Positions 50,415 through 59,888 of a stretch of 64,000 nucleotides of DNA are shown piece by piece; the first letter of the stretch is position 1, and every line of letters begins with the position of its first letter. Under the pieces are notes generated by a model. The model searched no databases. It saw nothing but the letters and a program-made list of their open reading frames with translations, and was not told the DNA's origin. This stretch comes from Sphingobium soli (GTDB taxonomy: Bacteria > Pseudomonadota > Alphaproteobacteria > Sphingomonadales > Sphingomonadaceae), in assembly GCF_020782245.1 (NCBI RefSeq), contig NZ_JAJGNP010000005.1:1-64000 (forward strand), in the 5' to 3' direction. A program made the position numbers and the translations under genes.

Positions 50415-52478
50415 TCACCCGCCGCGCAGCAATCCTACGGCCGCATCCTTTTCGAATAGATAGAGGCAGGTACGCGCGGCCTGCCCCCGCGCGCTATCCA
50501 GCCCGCCGTCGCGTTCGATCAACAGATGCGCGTCATCGCGCGCCGCGTCCACCAGCGCCGCGACATGCTCCGGGGTGGCCAGTTTCATCACCGCATCGCC
50601 CGACTGGCGCGTGCCCAGCACCTCCCCTGCTCCGCGCAATTTCAGGTCCTCCTCGGCGATGCGGAACCCGTCATTGGTCTCGCGCATGAGCGCCAGCCGC
50701 GCGCGCGATGTTTCGCCCAGGGCGTTGCCGCGCAGCAGCAGGCAGGTCGATGACTTGTCGCCGCGCCCCACCCGACCGCGCAGCTGATGCAATTGCGCCA
50801 GGCCGAACCGGTCCGCGCCCTCGATGATGATCAGGCTGGAGTTGGGCACATCGACGCCCACCTCGATCACCGTCGTCGCCACCAATATCTGCGTCCGATT
50901 GCCGGCAAAGGCCTCCATCGCGGCGTCCTTTTCCGGCCCCTTCATCCGGCCATGGACCAGGCCGACGCGGTCGCCGAACCGCAGCCGCAGCGATTCCGCC
51001 CGCGCCTCAGCCGCGGCCTGGTCACTGGTCTCGCTTTCCTCCACCAACGGACAGACCCAATAGGCCTGCCCGCCGCCGTCCACATGGCGGGCGAGCGCAT
51101 CGACCACTTCGTCCAGCCGGCTGGCGGCCATGACCAATGTCTGGATCGGCTGGCGGCCCGGCGGCATTTCATCCAGCCGCGACACGTCCATTTCGCCATA
51201 ATAGGTCAGCGTCAGCGTGCGCGGGATCGGCGTCGCGGTCATCACCAGCAAGTGCGGCGCGCGTTCGGCCTTGTTCGCCAGCATCATCCGCTGCGCGACG
51301 CCAAAGCGATGCTGTTCGTCGATCACGGCCAGACCCAGCGCCTTGTAGCGCACCGCTTCCTGGAAAATGGCGTGGGTGCCGACCAATATGTCGATGCTGC
51401 CGTCGGCGAGGCCCATCAGCGTGGCCTCGCGCACCTTGCCCTTTTCGCGCCCGGTCAGGATCGCGATTTCAATGGGCAGGCCCGATGTCATCTTGCGCAG
51501 CGTGTCATGATGCTGCCGCGCCAATATCTCGGTCGGGGCCAGCATCGCCCCCTGCATCCCCGCTTCCACCGCGTTAAGCAGCGCCATCAGCGCGACCAGC
51601 GTCTTGCCAGACCCGACATCCCCTTGCAGCAGCCGCAGCATCGGCGTCGCCTGCGCCATGTCGCCCTCAATCTCGCCGATGGCGCGGCGCTGCGCGCCCG
51701 TCGGCGCGAAGGGCAGTTTCGGCATCGCGCGCAGCCGCCCGTCGCCCTCAATCGACACGCCGCGCCTGCGCCGCGACGATTGCCGCACCAGCATCAGCGC
51801 CAGTTGCCCGGCGAAAATCTCGTCATAGGCGAGCCGTTCGCGCGCGGGTCCATCGCCCGGATCGGCATGGGCACGAGCCAGCGCCTCGCGCCAGGCGGGC
51901 CACCCCTTGCGCGCCAGCAGGCTGGGTTCGATCCATTCGGGCAGGTCGGGCGCGCGCGCCAGCGCCTGCGCCGCCAGGTCGCGCATCCGGTTGTTGGTCA
52001 GTCCTTCGGACAGGCCATAGACCGATTCGCGCGCGGGCACCGTATCGGCTTCCTCGGGCGGCAGCACATGGTCGGGATGCACGATCTGGAGGTTTTCGCC
52101 ATAGGCCTCCAGCTTGCCCGACACGAATTTGGGTTCGTTCAGCGGCAACAGCTTGCGCGGCCAGCCGCTATTCTTCCCGAAATAGACGAGGGCGACGCCA
52201 TTGCCCTGCCCGTCCGCCGCCAGCACGCGAAACGGCGCGCGCGCGCTGCCACCGGCGCGATAATCGACCGGCGTCAGCAGCGTGCCGATGATTCGCCCCG
52301 CATCGGCCATGTCTAGCCGATCGGTAAGGTGACGATCGACCCAGCCGACCGGCAGATGAAAGGCGACATCGACCGCGCGTTTGAGGTCCAGTCGCTCCAG
52401 CGGACGGGCCAGCGCCGGCCCTACCCCCTTGAACAAGGAAATTTCGGCAAAGAGCGGATTGAGAATATCGGGTCGCAT
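50415..52478 (-). CDS. recG: ATP-dependent DNA helicase RecG
   Basis: A 687-residue helicase. From ATG 52478 the N-terminal wedge domain (about residues 1-250, with LFKGVGPALARPLERLDL) is followed by the SF2 motor: LLQGDVGSGKTLVALMALLN (Walker A), AVIDEQHRFGVAQR (DEQH box), TATPIPRTLTLTYYGEMDVS and VATTVIEVGVDVPNSSLII. The C-terminal region holds QLHQLRGRVGRGDKSS. RecG remodels stalled forks and D-loops. It is divergent from sdhE with a REP-like element between. Mfd, a translocase with a related motor, is encoded nearby. Confidence 0.97.
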   Translation of the reverse strand: MRPDILNPLFAEISLFKGVGPALARPLERLDLKRAVDVAFHLPVGWVDRHLTDRLDMADAGRIIGTLLTPVDYRAGGSARAPFRVLAADGQGNGVALVYFGKNSGWPRKLLPLNEPKFVSGKLEAYGENLQIVHPDHVLPPEEADTVPARESVYGLSEGLTNNRMRDLAAQALARAPDLPEWIEPSLLARKGWPAWREALARAHADPGDGPARERLAYDEIFAGQLALMLVRQSSRRRRGVSIEGDGRLRAMPKLPFAPTGAQRRAIGEIEGDMAQATPMLRLLQGDVGSGKTLVALMALLNAVEAGMQGAMLAPTEILARQHHDTLRKMTSGLPIEIAILTGREKGKVREATLMGLADGSIDILVGTHAIFQEAVRYKALGLAVIDEQHRFGVAQRMMLANKAERAPHLLVMTATPIPRTLTLTYYGEMDVSRLDEMPPGRQPIQTLVMAASRLDEVVDALARHVDGGGQAYWVCPLVEESETSDQAAAEARAESLRLRFGDRVGLVHGRMKGPEKDAAMEAFAGNRTQILVATTVIEVGVDVPNSSLIIIEGADRFGLAQLHQLRGRVGRGDKSSTCLLLRGNALGETSRARLALMRETNDGFRIAEEDLKLRGAGEVLGTRQSGDAVMKLATPEHVAALVDAARDDAHLLIERDGGLDSARGQAARTCLYLFEKDAAVGLLRGG

Positions 52479-52544
52479 GGCTATCTCACGCGCTCTAGCC
52501 CAGCCGGGACGGTGGCACAAATGGCGGCTCGCACCTCTTTACAG

Positions 52545-52660
52545 CCGTTCGTGCTGAGTGGGGCGGAGCGACCTCGAAGACCCGTATCGAAGCATTCTGC
52601 GTCGAACGATCCTTCGATACGCCGCTTCGACTTCGCTCAGCGGCTAATCAGGACGAACGG
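52545..52660. repeat. REP-like palindromic element, nested inverted repeats
   Basis: Outer arms CCGTTCGT (52545-52552) and ACGAACGG (52653-52660) are exact reverse complements and extend imperfectly; inner arms CGTATCGAAG (52583-52592) and CTTCGATACG (52612-52621) are also exact. The sequence is of the type dispersed in sphingomonad genomes (TCAGGACGAACGG end). It occupies the recG-sdhE intergenic region and ends directly at the sdhE start. Confidence 0.65.
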
Positions 52661-52939
52661 ATGAAGCGAATGACCATGACCGACACTCCCCATCTGCGCC
52701 GCATGAAGTTTCGCGCCTGGCACCGGGGGACGCGCGAATCGGACTATACCGTCGGCGGTTTCTTCGACCGCTATCATGCGACCTGGAACGAAGAGGAAAT
52801 CGCGTGGTTTGAGCGCTTCATGGAAGAACAGGATGCCGACATCATGGGCTGGGCGATGGGGACGATCCCCGTGCCCGACGAATGGAAAGGCCCGATGATG
52901 GACCAATTCCTGAAACTCGATTTCGTGAAGATCGTGTAG
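52661..52939 (+). CDS. sdhE: FAD assembly factor SdhE
   Basis: A 92-residue protein, the usual length. RGTRESDYTVGGFFDRYH contains the RGxxE motif that contacts the flavoprotein, and the rest has EEEIAWFERFMEEQDADIMG and the KGPMMDQFLKLDFVK C-terminal helix of the family. SdhE promotes covalent attachment of FAD to SdhA. The start may also be ATG 52670 or 52676. The gene follows the REP-like element and precedes mfd; in many alphaproteobacteria it lies next to recG or mfd, as here. Confidence 0.9.
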   Translation: MKRMTMTDTPHLRRMKFRAWHRGTRESDYTVGGFFDRYHATWNEEEIAWFERFMEEQDADIMGWAMGTIPVPDEWKGPMMDQFLKLDFVKIV

Positions 52940-53009
52940 TTGCTTCCTCCCCGCTGGGCGGGGATCGATGTCCGGGCGACAGCCCAATTTTGCAAGGCAT
53001 GGGGCATGG

Positions 53010-53029
53010 ATTCCCGCCTTCGCGGGAAT
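53010..53029. repeat. Hairpin repeat of the ATTCCCGC type between sdhE and mfd
   Basis: ATTCCCGC (53010-53017), loop CTTC, GCGGGAAT (53022-53029): an 8-bp perfect stem with flanks ATGG and GACG. This unit is a frequent extragenic element in sphingomonads and may stabilise or end the sdhE transcript. Confidence 0.55.
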
Positions 53030-53041
53030 GACGAATATCCT

Positions 53042-56000
53042 ATGACCGACCTTCAGAAAATCCTCAGCGCCAAGGCGCCGATCACGCTCGCTGGCGCGCC
53101 GGCCGGTTTCCTGCCCTGGCTGCTTGCGGACCTGGCGCGCGCGGCGGGCGGGGCGGCATCGGGCCGCGCCGTCTTCATTGCCGCCGACGAACAGCAGGCG
53201 CGGGCCATCGCCGACACCGCGCCCACCTTCGCCCCGGAACTGGAGCTGATTGACATTCCGGCCTGGGACTGCCTGCCCTATGATCGCGCCAGCCCGTCGC
53301 TACGCGCGGCGTCTGCGCGTCTGGCGGGTCTCCACGCCTTGCAGGTCAAGCCCAGGGGGCCGCAACTGGTCGTCACCACGCTCTCGGCGATGACCCAGCG
53401 CACGCTGACCCCCTTTCGCGTGCGGCAATTGGTGGCGAAGCTCGCGCCCAAGGAACGGATCGCGATCCAGCGGCTGGCCGACATGCTTCAGGCCAATGGC
53501 TATGTCCGCACCGACACCGTCCACGACCGGGGCGAATTCGCGATCCGAGGCGGCATCGTCGATCTGTTCCCCGGCGGCGAGGACCAGCCGCTGCGCCTTG
53601 ATTTCTTCGGCGACGAGATCGAGACGGTGCGCCGTTTCGACCCGGCCGACCAGCGCACCACGGGCAGCGTCGAGGGCTTCACCCTGCTCCCCGCGTCCGA
53701 AGCACTGCTGGACGAGGACACGATCAAGCGGTTTCGCCTGCGCTATCGCGAGACATTTGGCGCGACCGCGACCGGCGACCCGCTCTATCAGGCCGTCAGC
53801 GATGGCCGCCGCCTCGCTGGCATGGAACATTGGCTGCCGCTGTTCGAGGAAAAGCTGGTCCCGCTGACCGATCATCTGGGCGATGCGGTGATCGTGCGCG
53901 ATTCCGGGGTCGCGGGCGCGGCGGAAAACCGGTTCGAGGCGATCCGCGATTATCACGCCAACCGGGTGCAGGCGAAATCATCCGATCCGGGCTCCTATCG
54001 TCCGCTCAAACCCGACGCCCTCTATCTCGACGCCGCCGAATGGGACGCGGCGGTCGCATCGCTGCCGATGCACGCGACGACGCCTTTCCATGAGCCCGAA
54101 AGCGCGACCGTGCTGGACTTCGCGGTGGACGGACCGCGCGACTTCACCCCCGAACGCGCACAGAACAGCAATATCTACGACGCGGTCAGCGCCCATATCG
54201 ACGGCCTGCGCCGCAAGAAGAAGAAAGTGGTGATCGCCAGCTATTCGGCGGGCGCGCGCGAACGCCTGTCCGGGTTGCTCGCCGATCATGGCGTGGCGCG
54301 GATCGCGGCGGCCGATGACTGGCAGGAGGCGCTGGGCCTTGCCGGCGACGGGCGCGTCGCGCTGATCGTCCTTGGCCTCGACCATGGTTTCACCGCGCCC
54401 GATGTCGCGGTGCTGACCGAACAGGACATGCTGGGCGACCGGCTGGTGCGCCGCGCCAAGCGCAAGAAGAATGCCGACGCCTTTCTCCAGGAACTCGCCA
54501 CGCTGACGCCCGGCGACCTGGTCGTCCATCGCGATCATGGCATTGGCCGCTATGATGGCCTGACGCAAATCCCGGTGTCGAAGGCCGCGCATGATTGCGT
54601 CGCGCTGGAATATGCGGGCGGCGACAAACTCTATGTGCCGGTCGAAAATCTGGAGGTCCTGTCCCGCTACGGCTCTGAAACCGACGGCGTAAGCCTCGAC
54701 AGGCTGGGCGGCGAAGCCTGGCAGCGGCGCAAGGCGAAGATGAAGGAGCGGATCCGCGAAATCGCGGGCGAGCTGCTCAAGACCGCCGCCGCCCGCGCGC
54801 TGCGCCCGGCCACCGTCGCCGAACCCGATGTCGCGGGCTATCCCGCTTTCGTCGACCGCTTCCCCTATCAGGAAACCGACGATCAGGACCGCGCGATCAG
54901 CGACGTGATCGAGGACCTTGGCGCGGGCAAGCCGATGGACCGGCTGGTATGCGGCGACGTGGGGTTCGGCAAGACAGAGGTTGCGCTCCGCGCCGCCTTC
55001 GTCGCGGCGATGGCGGGGATGCAGGTCGTCGTCATCTGCCCCACCACCCTGCTCGCGCGGCAGCACCACATGAATTTCGTCGACCGCTTCCGTGGTTTCC
55101 CGATCGAGATCGGCCGCCTGTCCCGCCTCGTCCCCGACAAGGAGGCGAAGGCCGTCAAGGCGGGCCTTGCCGACGGCAGCATCGACATTGTCGTTGGCAC
55201 CCATGCGCTGCTCGCCAAGGGCATCGAGTTCAAGCGGCTGGGGCTTGTCATCGTCGACGAGGAACAGAGGTTCGGCGTCACCCACAAGGAACGGTTGAAG
55301 GGTCTCAAGACCGACGTCCATGTGCTGACGCTGACCGCCACGCCGATTCCGCGCACGCTGCAAATGGCGATGTCGGGCCTGCGCGAATTGTCCGTCATCC
55401 AGACGCCGCCGGTCGATCGGCTTGCGGTGCGCACCTATGTCATGCCGTGGGATGGGGTGGTCATCCGCGAAGCCCTGCTGCGCGAACATTATCGCGGTGG
55501 GCAGAGCTTTTTCGTCGTGCCGCGCATCGCCGACCTTACCGAAGTCGAGGAGTTCCTGCGCAACGAGGTGCCCGAGGTCAAGCCGATCGTCGCCCACGGC
55601 CAGATGAGCGCCACCGAGGTGGAGGAGCGCATGTCGGCCTTTTACGACAAACGCTATGACGTGCTCTTGTCCACCACCATCGTCGAATCCGGCCTTGATA
55701 TTCCGAGCGCCAATACGCTCATCATCCACCGCGCCGACCGCTTCGGCCTGGCTCAGCTCTACCAGCTGCGCGGCCGCGTCGGCCGGTCGAAGACGCGCGC
55801 CTATGCCTATATGACGACGCCCGCCAACCGCATCATCACCGACACGGCGGAAAAGCGGCTGAAGGTGTTGTCGGACCTCGACACGCTGGGTGCAGGCTTC
55901 CAGCTTGCTTCCCATGACCTCGACATTCGCGGCGCGGGCAATCTGGTCGGCGACGAACAGTCGGGCCATATCAAGGAAGTGGGCTTCGAACTCTACCAGT

Positions 56001-56515
56001 CGATGCTGGAAGACGCGATCCTGGACGCCAAGGCAGGCGGCATTGCCGAGGAACGGCGCAGCGAGGAGTTTTCGCCGCAGATCAGCGTCGATGCGCCGAT
56101 CCTCATTCCGGAGGATTTTGTGCCCGACCTCGACCTGCGCATGGGGCTATATCGCCGCATCAACGAACTGGAGGATCGCCAGGGCCTCGAATCCTTCGCC
56201 GCCGAGCTGATTGACCGCTTCGGCAAGCTGCCGCTGCCGACGCAAAATCTGCTCAAGATCATTGAGATCAAGCAGAATTGCCTCGCCGCCAACATCGCCA
56301 AGATCGACGTCGGCCCCAAGGGCGCACTCGTCACATTTTTCGAGGATCGCTTCCCGAAGCCGGAAAATCTGGTCGCCTATGTCCAGCGATTGAATGGCGT
56401 CGCCCGGCTGCGCCCCGACAGCAAGATCGTGCTGGACCGCGCCTGGGGCGATCCGCAGGCGCGCCTCAATGGCGTGCTGCAATTGTCCAAGGGGCTGGCA
56501 AAGGCCGCAGGATAA
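53042..56515 (+). CDS. mfd: Transcription-repair coupling factor Mfd
   Basis: A 1157-residue SF2 translocase. The start at 53042 places LQKILSAKAPITLAGAPAGF at the N-terminus; an upstream ATG would include the hairpin repeat. Domains: UvrB-like N-terminal part (about 1-350), RNA polymerase interaction domain (LTPGDLVVHRDHGIGRYDGL, about 480-560), motor with CGDVGFGKTEVALRAAF (Walker A), IVDEEQRFGVTHKE (DEEQ) and HVLTLTATPIPRTLQMAMSG, then TRG and C-terminal domain. It removes stalled RNA polymerase and recruits UvrA. It is a single-gene unit closed by a strong hairpin at 56521-56557. Confidence 0.97.
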   Translation: MTDLQKILSAKAPITLAGAPAGFLPWLLADLARAAGGAASGRAVFIAADEQQARAIADTAPTFAPELELIDIPAWDCLPYDRASPSLRAASARLAGLHALQVKPRGPQLVVTTLSAMTQRTLTPFRVRQLVAKLAPKERIAIQRLADMLQANGYVRTDTVHDRGEFAIRGGIVDLFPGGEDQPLRLDFFGDEIETVRRFDPADQRTTGSVEGFTLLPASEALLDEDTIKRFRLRYRETFGATATGDPLYQAVSDGRRLAGMEHWLPLFEEKLVPLTDHLGDAVIVRDSGVAGAAENRFEAIRDYHANRVQAKSSDPGSYRPLKPDALYLDAAEWDAAVASLPMHATTPFHEPESATVLDFAVDGPRDFTPERAQNSNIYDAVSAHIDGLRRKKKKVVIASYSAGARERLSGLLADHGVARIAAADDWQEALGLAGDGRVALIVLGLDHGFTAPDVAVLTEQDMLGDRLVRRAKRKKNADAFLQELATLTPGDLVVHRDHGIGRYDGLTQIPVSKAAHDCVALEYAGGDKLYVPVENLEVLSRYGSETDGVSLDRLGGEAWQRRKAKMKERIREIAGELLKTAAARALRPATVAEPDVAGYPAFVDRFPYQETDDQDRAISDVIEDLGAGKPMDRLVCGDVGFGKTEVALRAAFVAAMAGMQVVVICPTTLLARQHHMNFVDRFRGFPIEIGRLSRLVPDKEAKAVKAGLADGSIDIVVGTHALLAKGIEFKRLGLVIVDEEQRFGVTHKERLKGLKTDVHVLTLTATPIPRTLQMAMSGLRELSVIQTPPVDRLAVRTYVMPWDGVVIREALLREHYRGGQSFFVVPRIADLTEVEEFLRNEVPEVKPIVAHGQMSATEVEERMSAFYDKRYDVLLSTTIVESGLDIPSANTLIIHRADRFGLAQLYQLRGRVGRSKTRAYAYMTTPANRIITDTAEKRLKVLSDLDTLGAGFQLASHDLDIRGAGNLVGDEQSGHIKEVGFELYQSMLEDAILDAKAGGIAEERRSEEFSPQISVDAPILIPEDFVPDLDLRMGLYRRINELEDRQGLESFAAELIDRFGKLPLPTQNLLKIIEIKQNCLAANIAKIDVGPKGALVTFFEDRFPKPENLVAYVQRLNGVARLRPDSKIVLDRAWGDPQARLNGVLQLSKGLAKAAG

Positions 56516-56520
56516 GGCGA

Positions 56521-56557
56521 GACGGGCGGGCGGCGCGCATCATGCGCCCCGCCCGTC
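56521..56557. terminator. Bidirectional terminator hairpin between mfd and fpr
   Basis: GACGGGCGGG (56521-56530) and CCCGCCCGTC (56548-56557) pair perfectly over 10 bp, with 17 nt between. It is flanked by the converging genes mfd (stop 56515) and fpr (stop 56568). No U-tract. Confidence 0.65.
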
Positions 56558-56567
56558 GCACGCATCG

Positions 56568-57386
56568 TCAGCCGACGAAGGCGCGCTCGATCACGAACTG
56601 GCCGGGGGCCGCGTTGGAGCCTTCGGTAAAGCCGGCGCCTTCGAAATAGGCGGCGAACTGCTTGATCATCTCCATGCTGCCGCACATCATGATCCGGTCG
56701 GTTTCCGGGTCGAACTTCTTCGCGCCGGGAATCCCTTCGAACAGCGCGCCGCTCTCGACCAGCGCGTCGATGCGCTGCGTGTTGCCCTCGAACGGTTCGC
56801 GGGTGACGGTCGGCACATAATGGAATTGCGCGGGCGCCTGTTCGGATACCAGCGGATCTTCCGCCCATTTGGCCTCCAGATCGTCGCGGAACGCCAGGTC
56901 GGACACGCGGCGCACCGAATGGACGATCACCACCTGCTCGTAAAATTCATAGACGTCCGGGTCGCGCGACAGGCTGAGGAAGGGAGCAAGGCCCGTACCG
57001 GTCGACAGCATGAAGAGCCGCTTGCCCGGCAGCAGCGCGTCGGTGACGAGCGTGCCGGTGGGCTTGCGGCCCAGATAGATCTGGTCGCCCGGCTGGATCA
57101 GCTGAAGCTTCGACGTCAGCGGACCATCCTGCACCTTGATCGACAGAAACTCGATTTCCTCGTCCCAGCTGGGGCTAGCGACCGAATAGGCGCGCAGCAG
57201 CGGCTTGCCATTGTCGCCCTTGAGGCCGATCATCACGAACTCGCCCGAGCGGAAGCGGAAGCTGGCGGGGCGCGTGATGCGGAAGCTGAACAGATGTTCG
57301 TTCCAGTGCTTCACCGACAACACGGTTTCCACGGAAAGCGCGCCGGTGGGTTCCAATACCGGCTTTTCGGTCGTTACGTCGGTCAA
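56568..57386 (-). CDS. fpr: Ferredoxin/flavodoxin-NADP+ reductase
   Basis: A 272-residue FNR-type enzyme. LLRAYSVASPSWDEEIEF is the FAD-binding block (RxYS), GTGLAPFLSLSRDPDVYEFY the NADP+ block, and MCGSMEMIKQF the second NADP block; the C-terminal residues VIERAFVG are the usual end. It transfers electrons between NADPH and ferredoxin or flavodoxin, serving oxidative-stress and Fe-S functions. A near-perfect palindrome of GTTGCG and CGCAAC arms lies about 45-63 nt upstream, possibly an iron- or redox-responsive operator. Confidence 0.92.
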   Translation of the reverse strand: MTDVTTEKPVLEPTGALSVETVLSVKHWNEHLFSFRITRPASFRFRSGEFVMIGLKGDNGKPLLRAYSVASPSWDEEIEFLSIKVQDGPLTSKLQLIQPGDQIYLGRKPTGTLVTDALLPGKRLFMLSTGTGLAPFLSLSRDPDVYEFYEQVVIVHSVRRVSDLAFRDDLEAKWAEDPLVSEQAPAQFHYVPTVTREPFEGNTQRIDALVESGALFEGIPGAKKFDPETDRIMMCGSMEMIKQFAAYFEGAGFTEGSNAAPGQFVIERAFVG

Positions 57387-57430
57387 CTAACTTCGTCCTT
57401 GCTTGCCAGGGCGCGGCCAGCGCCGCTCTA

Positions 57431-57449
57431 GTTGCGGATCATTCGCAAC
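57431..57449. promoter_or_regulatory. Palindrome upstream of fpr, operator candidate (Fur-like?)
   Basis: GTTGCG-GATCATT-CGCAAC: 6-bp perfect arms and a partly symmetric centre, 19 bp in all, 45 nt upstream of the fpr start. The TTGCGnAT...TTCGCAA form recalls iron-regulator sites of alphaproteobacteria. The regulator is not identified. Confidence 0.4.
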
Positions 57450-57546
57450 AATTCAGATGGCCGCGAATTGGCCCTTCCGCGCCGCGAAGGCAAGGCCAAA
57501 AAAACTTGGGGTGGCCAAAGCGCGGGCTTTTACCTGCCTATGCGAT

Positions 57547-57858
57547 TTAGCCGAACAGTCCTTTGGCGAAGCCGCTGAGTTCATTGGCGGGATTGCCGTC
57601 ACCGTCCCGGTCGAACAGGCTGCCGATCTGGCCCATGATCGCTTCGGGGCCGCCGAAACCGGCCATCAATTGCTGCAACTTGTCGGCCGACACGCCATGT
57701 TCCGCTGCGGTTTCGGCAAGCGCCGCCACGCTTGTTTCGCCAGACCCGATCTTTGCTGCGATTTCGCGCATCAGCGCCTGCATCTGCTCGGGCGTGACGC
57801 CGATCTGCGCGGCGACTGCTTCCAGCCCGCCCAGTTTACCGATGATGCTGTCGAACAT
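57547..57858 (-). CDS. DUF937-like (YidB-type) small protein with calcium-loop-like C-terminus
   Basis: A 103-residue protein from ATG 57858, supported by AAGGAG upstream. It is helical with GLEAVAAQIGVTPEQMQALM and a C-terminal LFDRDGDGNPANELSGFAKG segment, where DRDGDGNxxxEL matches a calcium-binding loop and the final GLFG is typical of DUF937/YidB proteins. Function unknown. It stands alone between fpr and pckA on the same strand. Confidence 0.72.
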   Translation of the reverse strand: MFDSIIGKLGGLEAVAAQIGVTPEQMQALMREIAAKIGSGETSVAALAETAAEHGVSADKLQQLMAGFGGPEAIMGQIGSLFDRDGDGNPANELSGFAKGLFG

Positions 57859-57962
57859 GCGCGTCACTCCTTTTGACTGTCCTTGCAGAATAGCAGGGGC
57901 ACCGCGGCAACGCAAAACGTGCCCGTCTCCCTTGCAAGGAAAGGATGAGTGGGGCGCATAGG

Positions 57963-57990
57963 AAAAGGGCGGGAAACCATGGTCCCGCCC
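57963..57990 (-). terminator. Intrinsic terminator of pckA
   Basis: On the minus strand GGGCGGGA (57983-57990) pairs with TCCCGCCC (57967-57974) over 8 bp with an 8-nt loop and is followed by TTTTCC. It lies 24 nt after the pckA stop. Confidence 0.8.
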
Positions 57991-58013
57991 CTTCCGTCAT
58001 ATTGTCGTTCGCG

Positions 58014-59615
58014 TCAGGCGGCAGTCAGCGCCGCGCCGCGCACGCCATCGTCGACATGATCCTCGAACTGCGCGAAATTGTCGACGAAGGCCTTGACCAG
58101 CGTTGCTGCCGTTTCGTCATAGGCCTCGCCATCCGCCCAGGATGCGCGCGGATCGAGAATGGTCGAGTCCACCCCTTCCACCGCGACCGGCACCTGGAAC
58201 CCGAAATTGGGGTCGGTGCGGAACTGGGCGTTGTTCAGGCTGCCGTCGAGCGCGGCGTTGAGCAGGGCGCGCGTGACCTTGATCGGCATGCGCTTGATGC
58301 CCGGCATCGTCGCCTTACCGCCCGACCAACCGGTGTTGACCAGCCAGCAGGTAACGCCGCCCTTGTTGATCCGTTCTTTCAGCAGATTGCCATAGACCGA
58401 CGGATGGCGCGGCATGAAGGGCGCGCCAAAGCAGGTCGAGAAGGTGGCGGTCGGCTCCGTCACGCCGATTTCGGTGCCCGCGACGCGCGCGGTATAGCCC
58501 GACAGGAAGTGATACATCGCCTGTTCGGGCGTCAGCCGCGCGATCGGCGGCAGCACGCCATAGGCGTCGGCAGTCAGGAAGATGATGTTCTTCGGGACCG
58601 GCCCCAGATTCCTTTCCGATGTATTCGGGATGAAGTCGATCGGGTAGGATCCGCGGCTGTTTTCGGCCAGGCTGTTGTCGTCAAGATCGATGGCGCGGGT
58701 TTCCTCGTCCATCACGACATTTTCCAGCACCGTGCCGAACCGCTTGGTAGTGGCGAAGATTTCCGGTTCGGCCTCGGCCGACAGGTTGATCATCTTGGCA
58801 TAGCAGCCGCCCTCGAAATTGAAGACCGCCGTGTCCGACCAGCCATGTTCATCGTCACCGATCAGCGTGCGGCTGGCGTCCGCCGACAGCGTGGTCTTGC
58901 CGGTGCCACTGAGGCCGAAGAACACCGCCGTATCGCCGTTCGCGCCGATATTGGCCGAACAATGCATCGGCATCACACCCTTGGCCGGCAGCAGATAGTT
59001 GAGGATGCCGAACACGCTCTTCTTCATTTCGCCGGCATAGGCGGTGCCGCCGATCAGGATCAGCTTTTCGGTCAGGTTGACCGCGATCACCGTTTCGCTG
59101 CGGCAGCCATGGCGCGCGGGATCGGCGCGGAAGCTGGGCAGGTCGATGATCGTATATTCAGGCGCAAACCCGCTCAGTTCTTCAGCGCTCGGCCGCACCA
59201 GCAGCGTGCGGATGAACAGATTGTGCCAGGCAAATTCGTTGATGACGCGCACATTGACGCGATGCTCAGGCTGCGACCCACCAAACAAGTCGGCGACGTA
59301 GAGCGTTTCCTTTTCGCCCAGCGCCTTGAAGAAATCGTCCTTCAATGCGGCGAAATGCTCCGGCGTCATCGCGACGTTGGTGTTGCCCCACCAGACGGTG
59401 CCTTCGGTCTCGGCGTCGCGGACGATGAACTTGTCCTTGGCGCTGCGGCCGGTATGCTTGCCGGTCTTGACGACCAGCGGGCCGTCCTTCGACAGCTTGC
59501 CCTCGCCATTGCGCACGGCCGCTTCGACCAGCGGCGCGGTGCCGAGATTCCAATGCTGGGTGGCATGAGTAGTGATGCCCTGGTCCGCCAGGGTGATAGA
59601 GGATTTGGCCTGCAC
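58014..59615 (-). CDS. pckA: Phosphoenolpyruvate carboxykinase (ATP)
   Basis: A 533-residue enzyme. The GTG start at 59615 has AGGAG 8-9 nt upstream and gives the usual length; the longer ATG frame does not. Signatures: [20 protein letters not shown] (kinase-1a P-loop), [20 protein letters not shown] (kinase-2), HCSANIG, and the active-site segment [16 protein letters not shown]. It turns oxaloacetate and ATP into phosphoenolpyruvate, the gateway of gluconeogenesis. It is divergent from chvI-chvG; in rhizobia the same neighbourhood is known. Confidence 0.96.
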   Translation of the reverse strand: MQAKSSITLADQGITTHATQHWNLGTAPLVEAAVRNGEGKLSKDGPLVVKTGKHTGRSAKDKFIVRDAETEGTVWWGNTNVAMTPEHFAALKDDFFKALGEKETLYVADLFGGSQPEHRVNVRVINEFAWHNLFIRTLLVRPSAEELSGFAPEYTIIDLPSFRADPARHGCRSETVIAVNLTEKLILIGGTAYAGEMKKSVFGILNYLLPAKGVMPMHCSANIGANGDTAVFFGLSGTGKTTLSADASRTLIGDDEHGWSDTAVFNFEGGCYAKMINLSAEAEPEIFATTKRFGTVLENVVMDEETRAIDLDDNSLAENSRGSYPIDFIPNTSERNLGPVPKNIIFLTADAYGVLPPIARLTPEQAMYHFLSGYTARVAGTEIGVTEPTATFSTCFGAPFMPRHPSVYGNLLKERINKGGVTCWLVNTGWSGGKATMPGIKRMPIKVTRALLNAALDGSLNNAQFRTDPNFGFQVPVAVEGVDSTILDPRASWADGEAYDETAATLVKAFVDNFAQFEDHVDDGVRGAALTAA

Positions 59616-59888
59616 GCCTTTGCTCCTGAATATGTTGTCGCCCGCCCCTATGATCAGGATGACGGCCGATCCGGCTCCCCGGCAACCCGCCGTTTTACGG
59701 CGTGGCGTCCGGCTTGCCGACAAGGCTGGGCATAGGCCGTGACGCCCCCAGCGTCAAACTGAGTCGATGCTGCGCCGCAGCGATCGTGACAGCACCGTGA
59801 CGGACCATGCCGCGCGCCTTTCTTGCAGCCCCGCGCCCCATGGTCTAACGCTGCTGCGCTCTGCAACCTGACATGTCCGGGACGCCGC
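59616..59888. promoter_or_regulatory. Intergenic region pckA / chvI (divergent promoters)
   Basis: 273 nt between divergent starts. It must contain the promoters of both units. No strong -35/-10 pair and no perfect palindrome longer than 6 bp was seen. No hidden protein-coding frame with a ribosome site was found in it. Confidence 0.4.

Noticed and set aside
53978..55969. Very long open frame antisense to mfd (663 codons)
   Set aside because: High G+C makes long antisense frames frequent. The sense strand encodes all Mfd motifs; the antisense product is rich in Arg, Gly and His with no family features. The same holds for the long antisense frames in 8723-10291, 16762-18672, 19810-20955 and 50787-52316.
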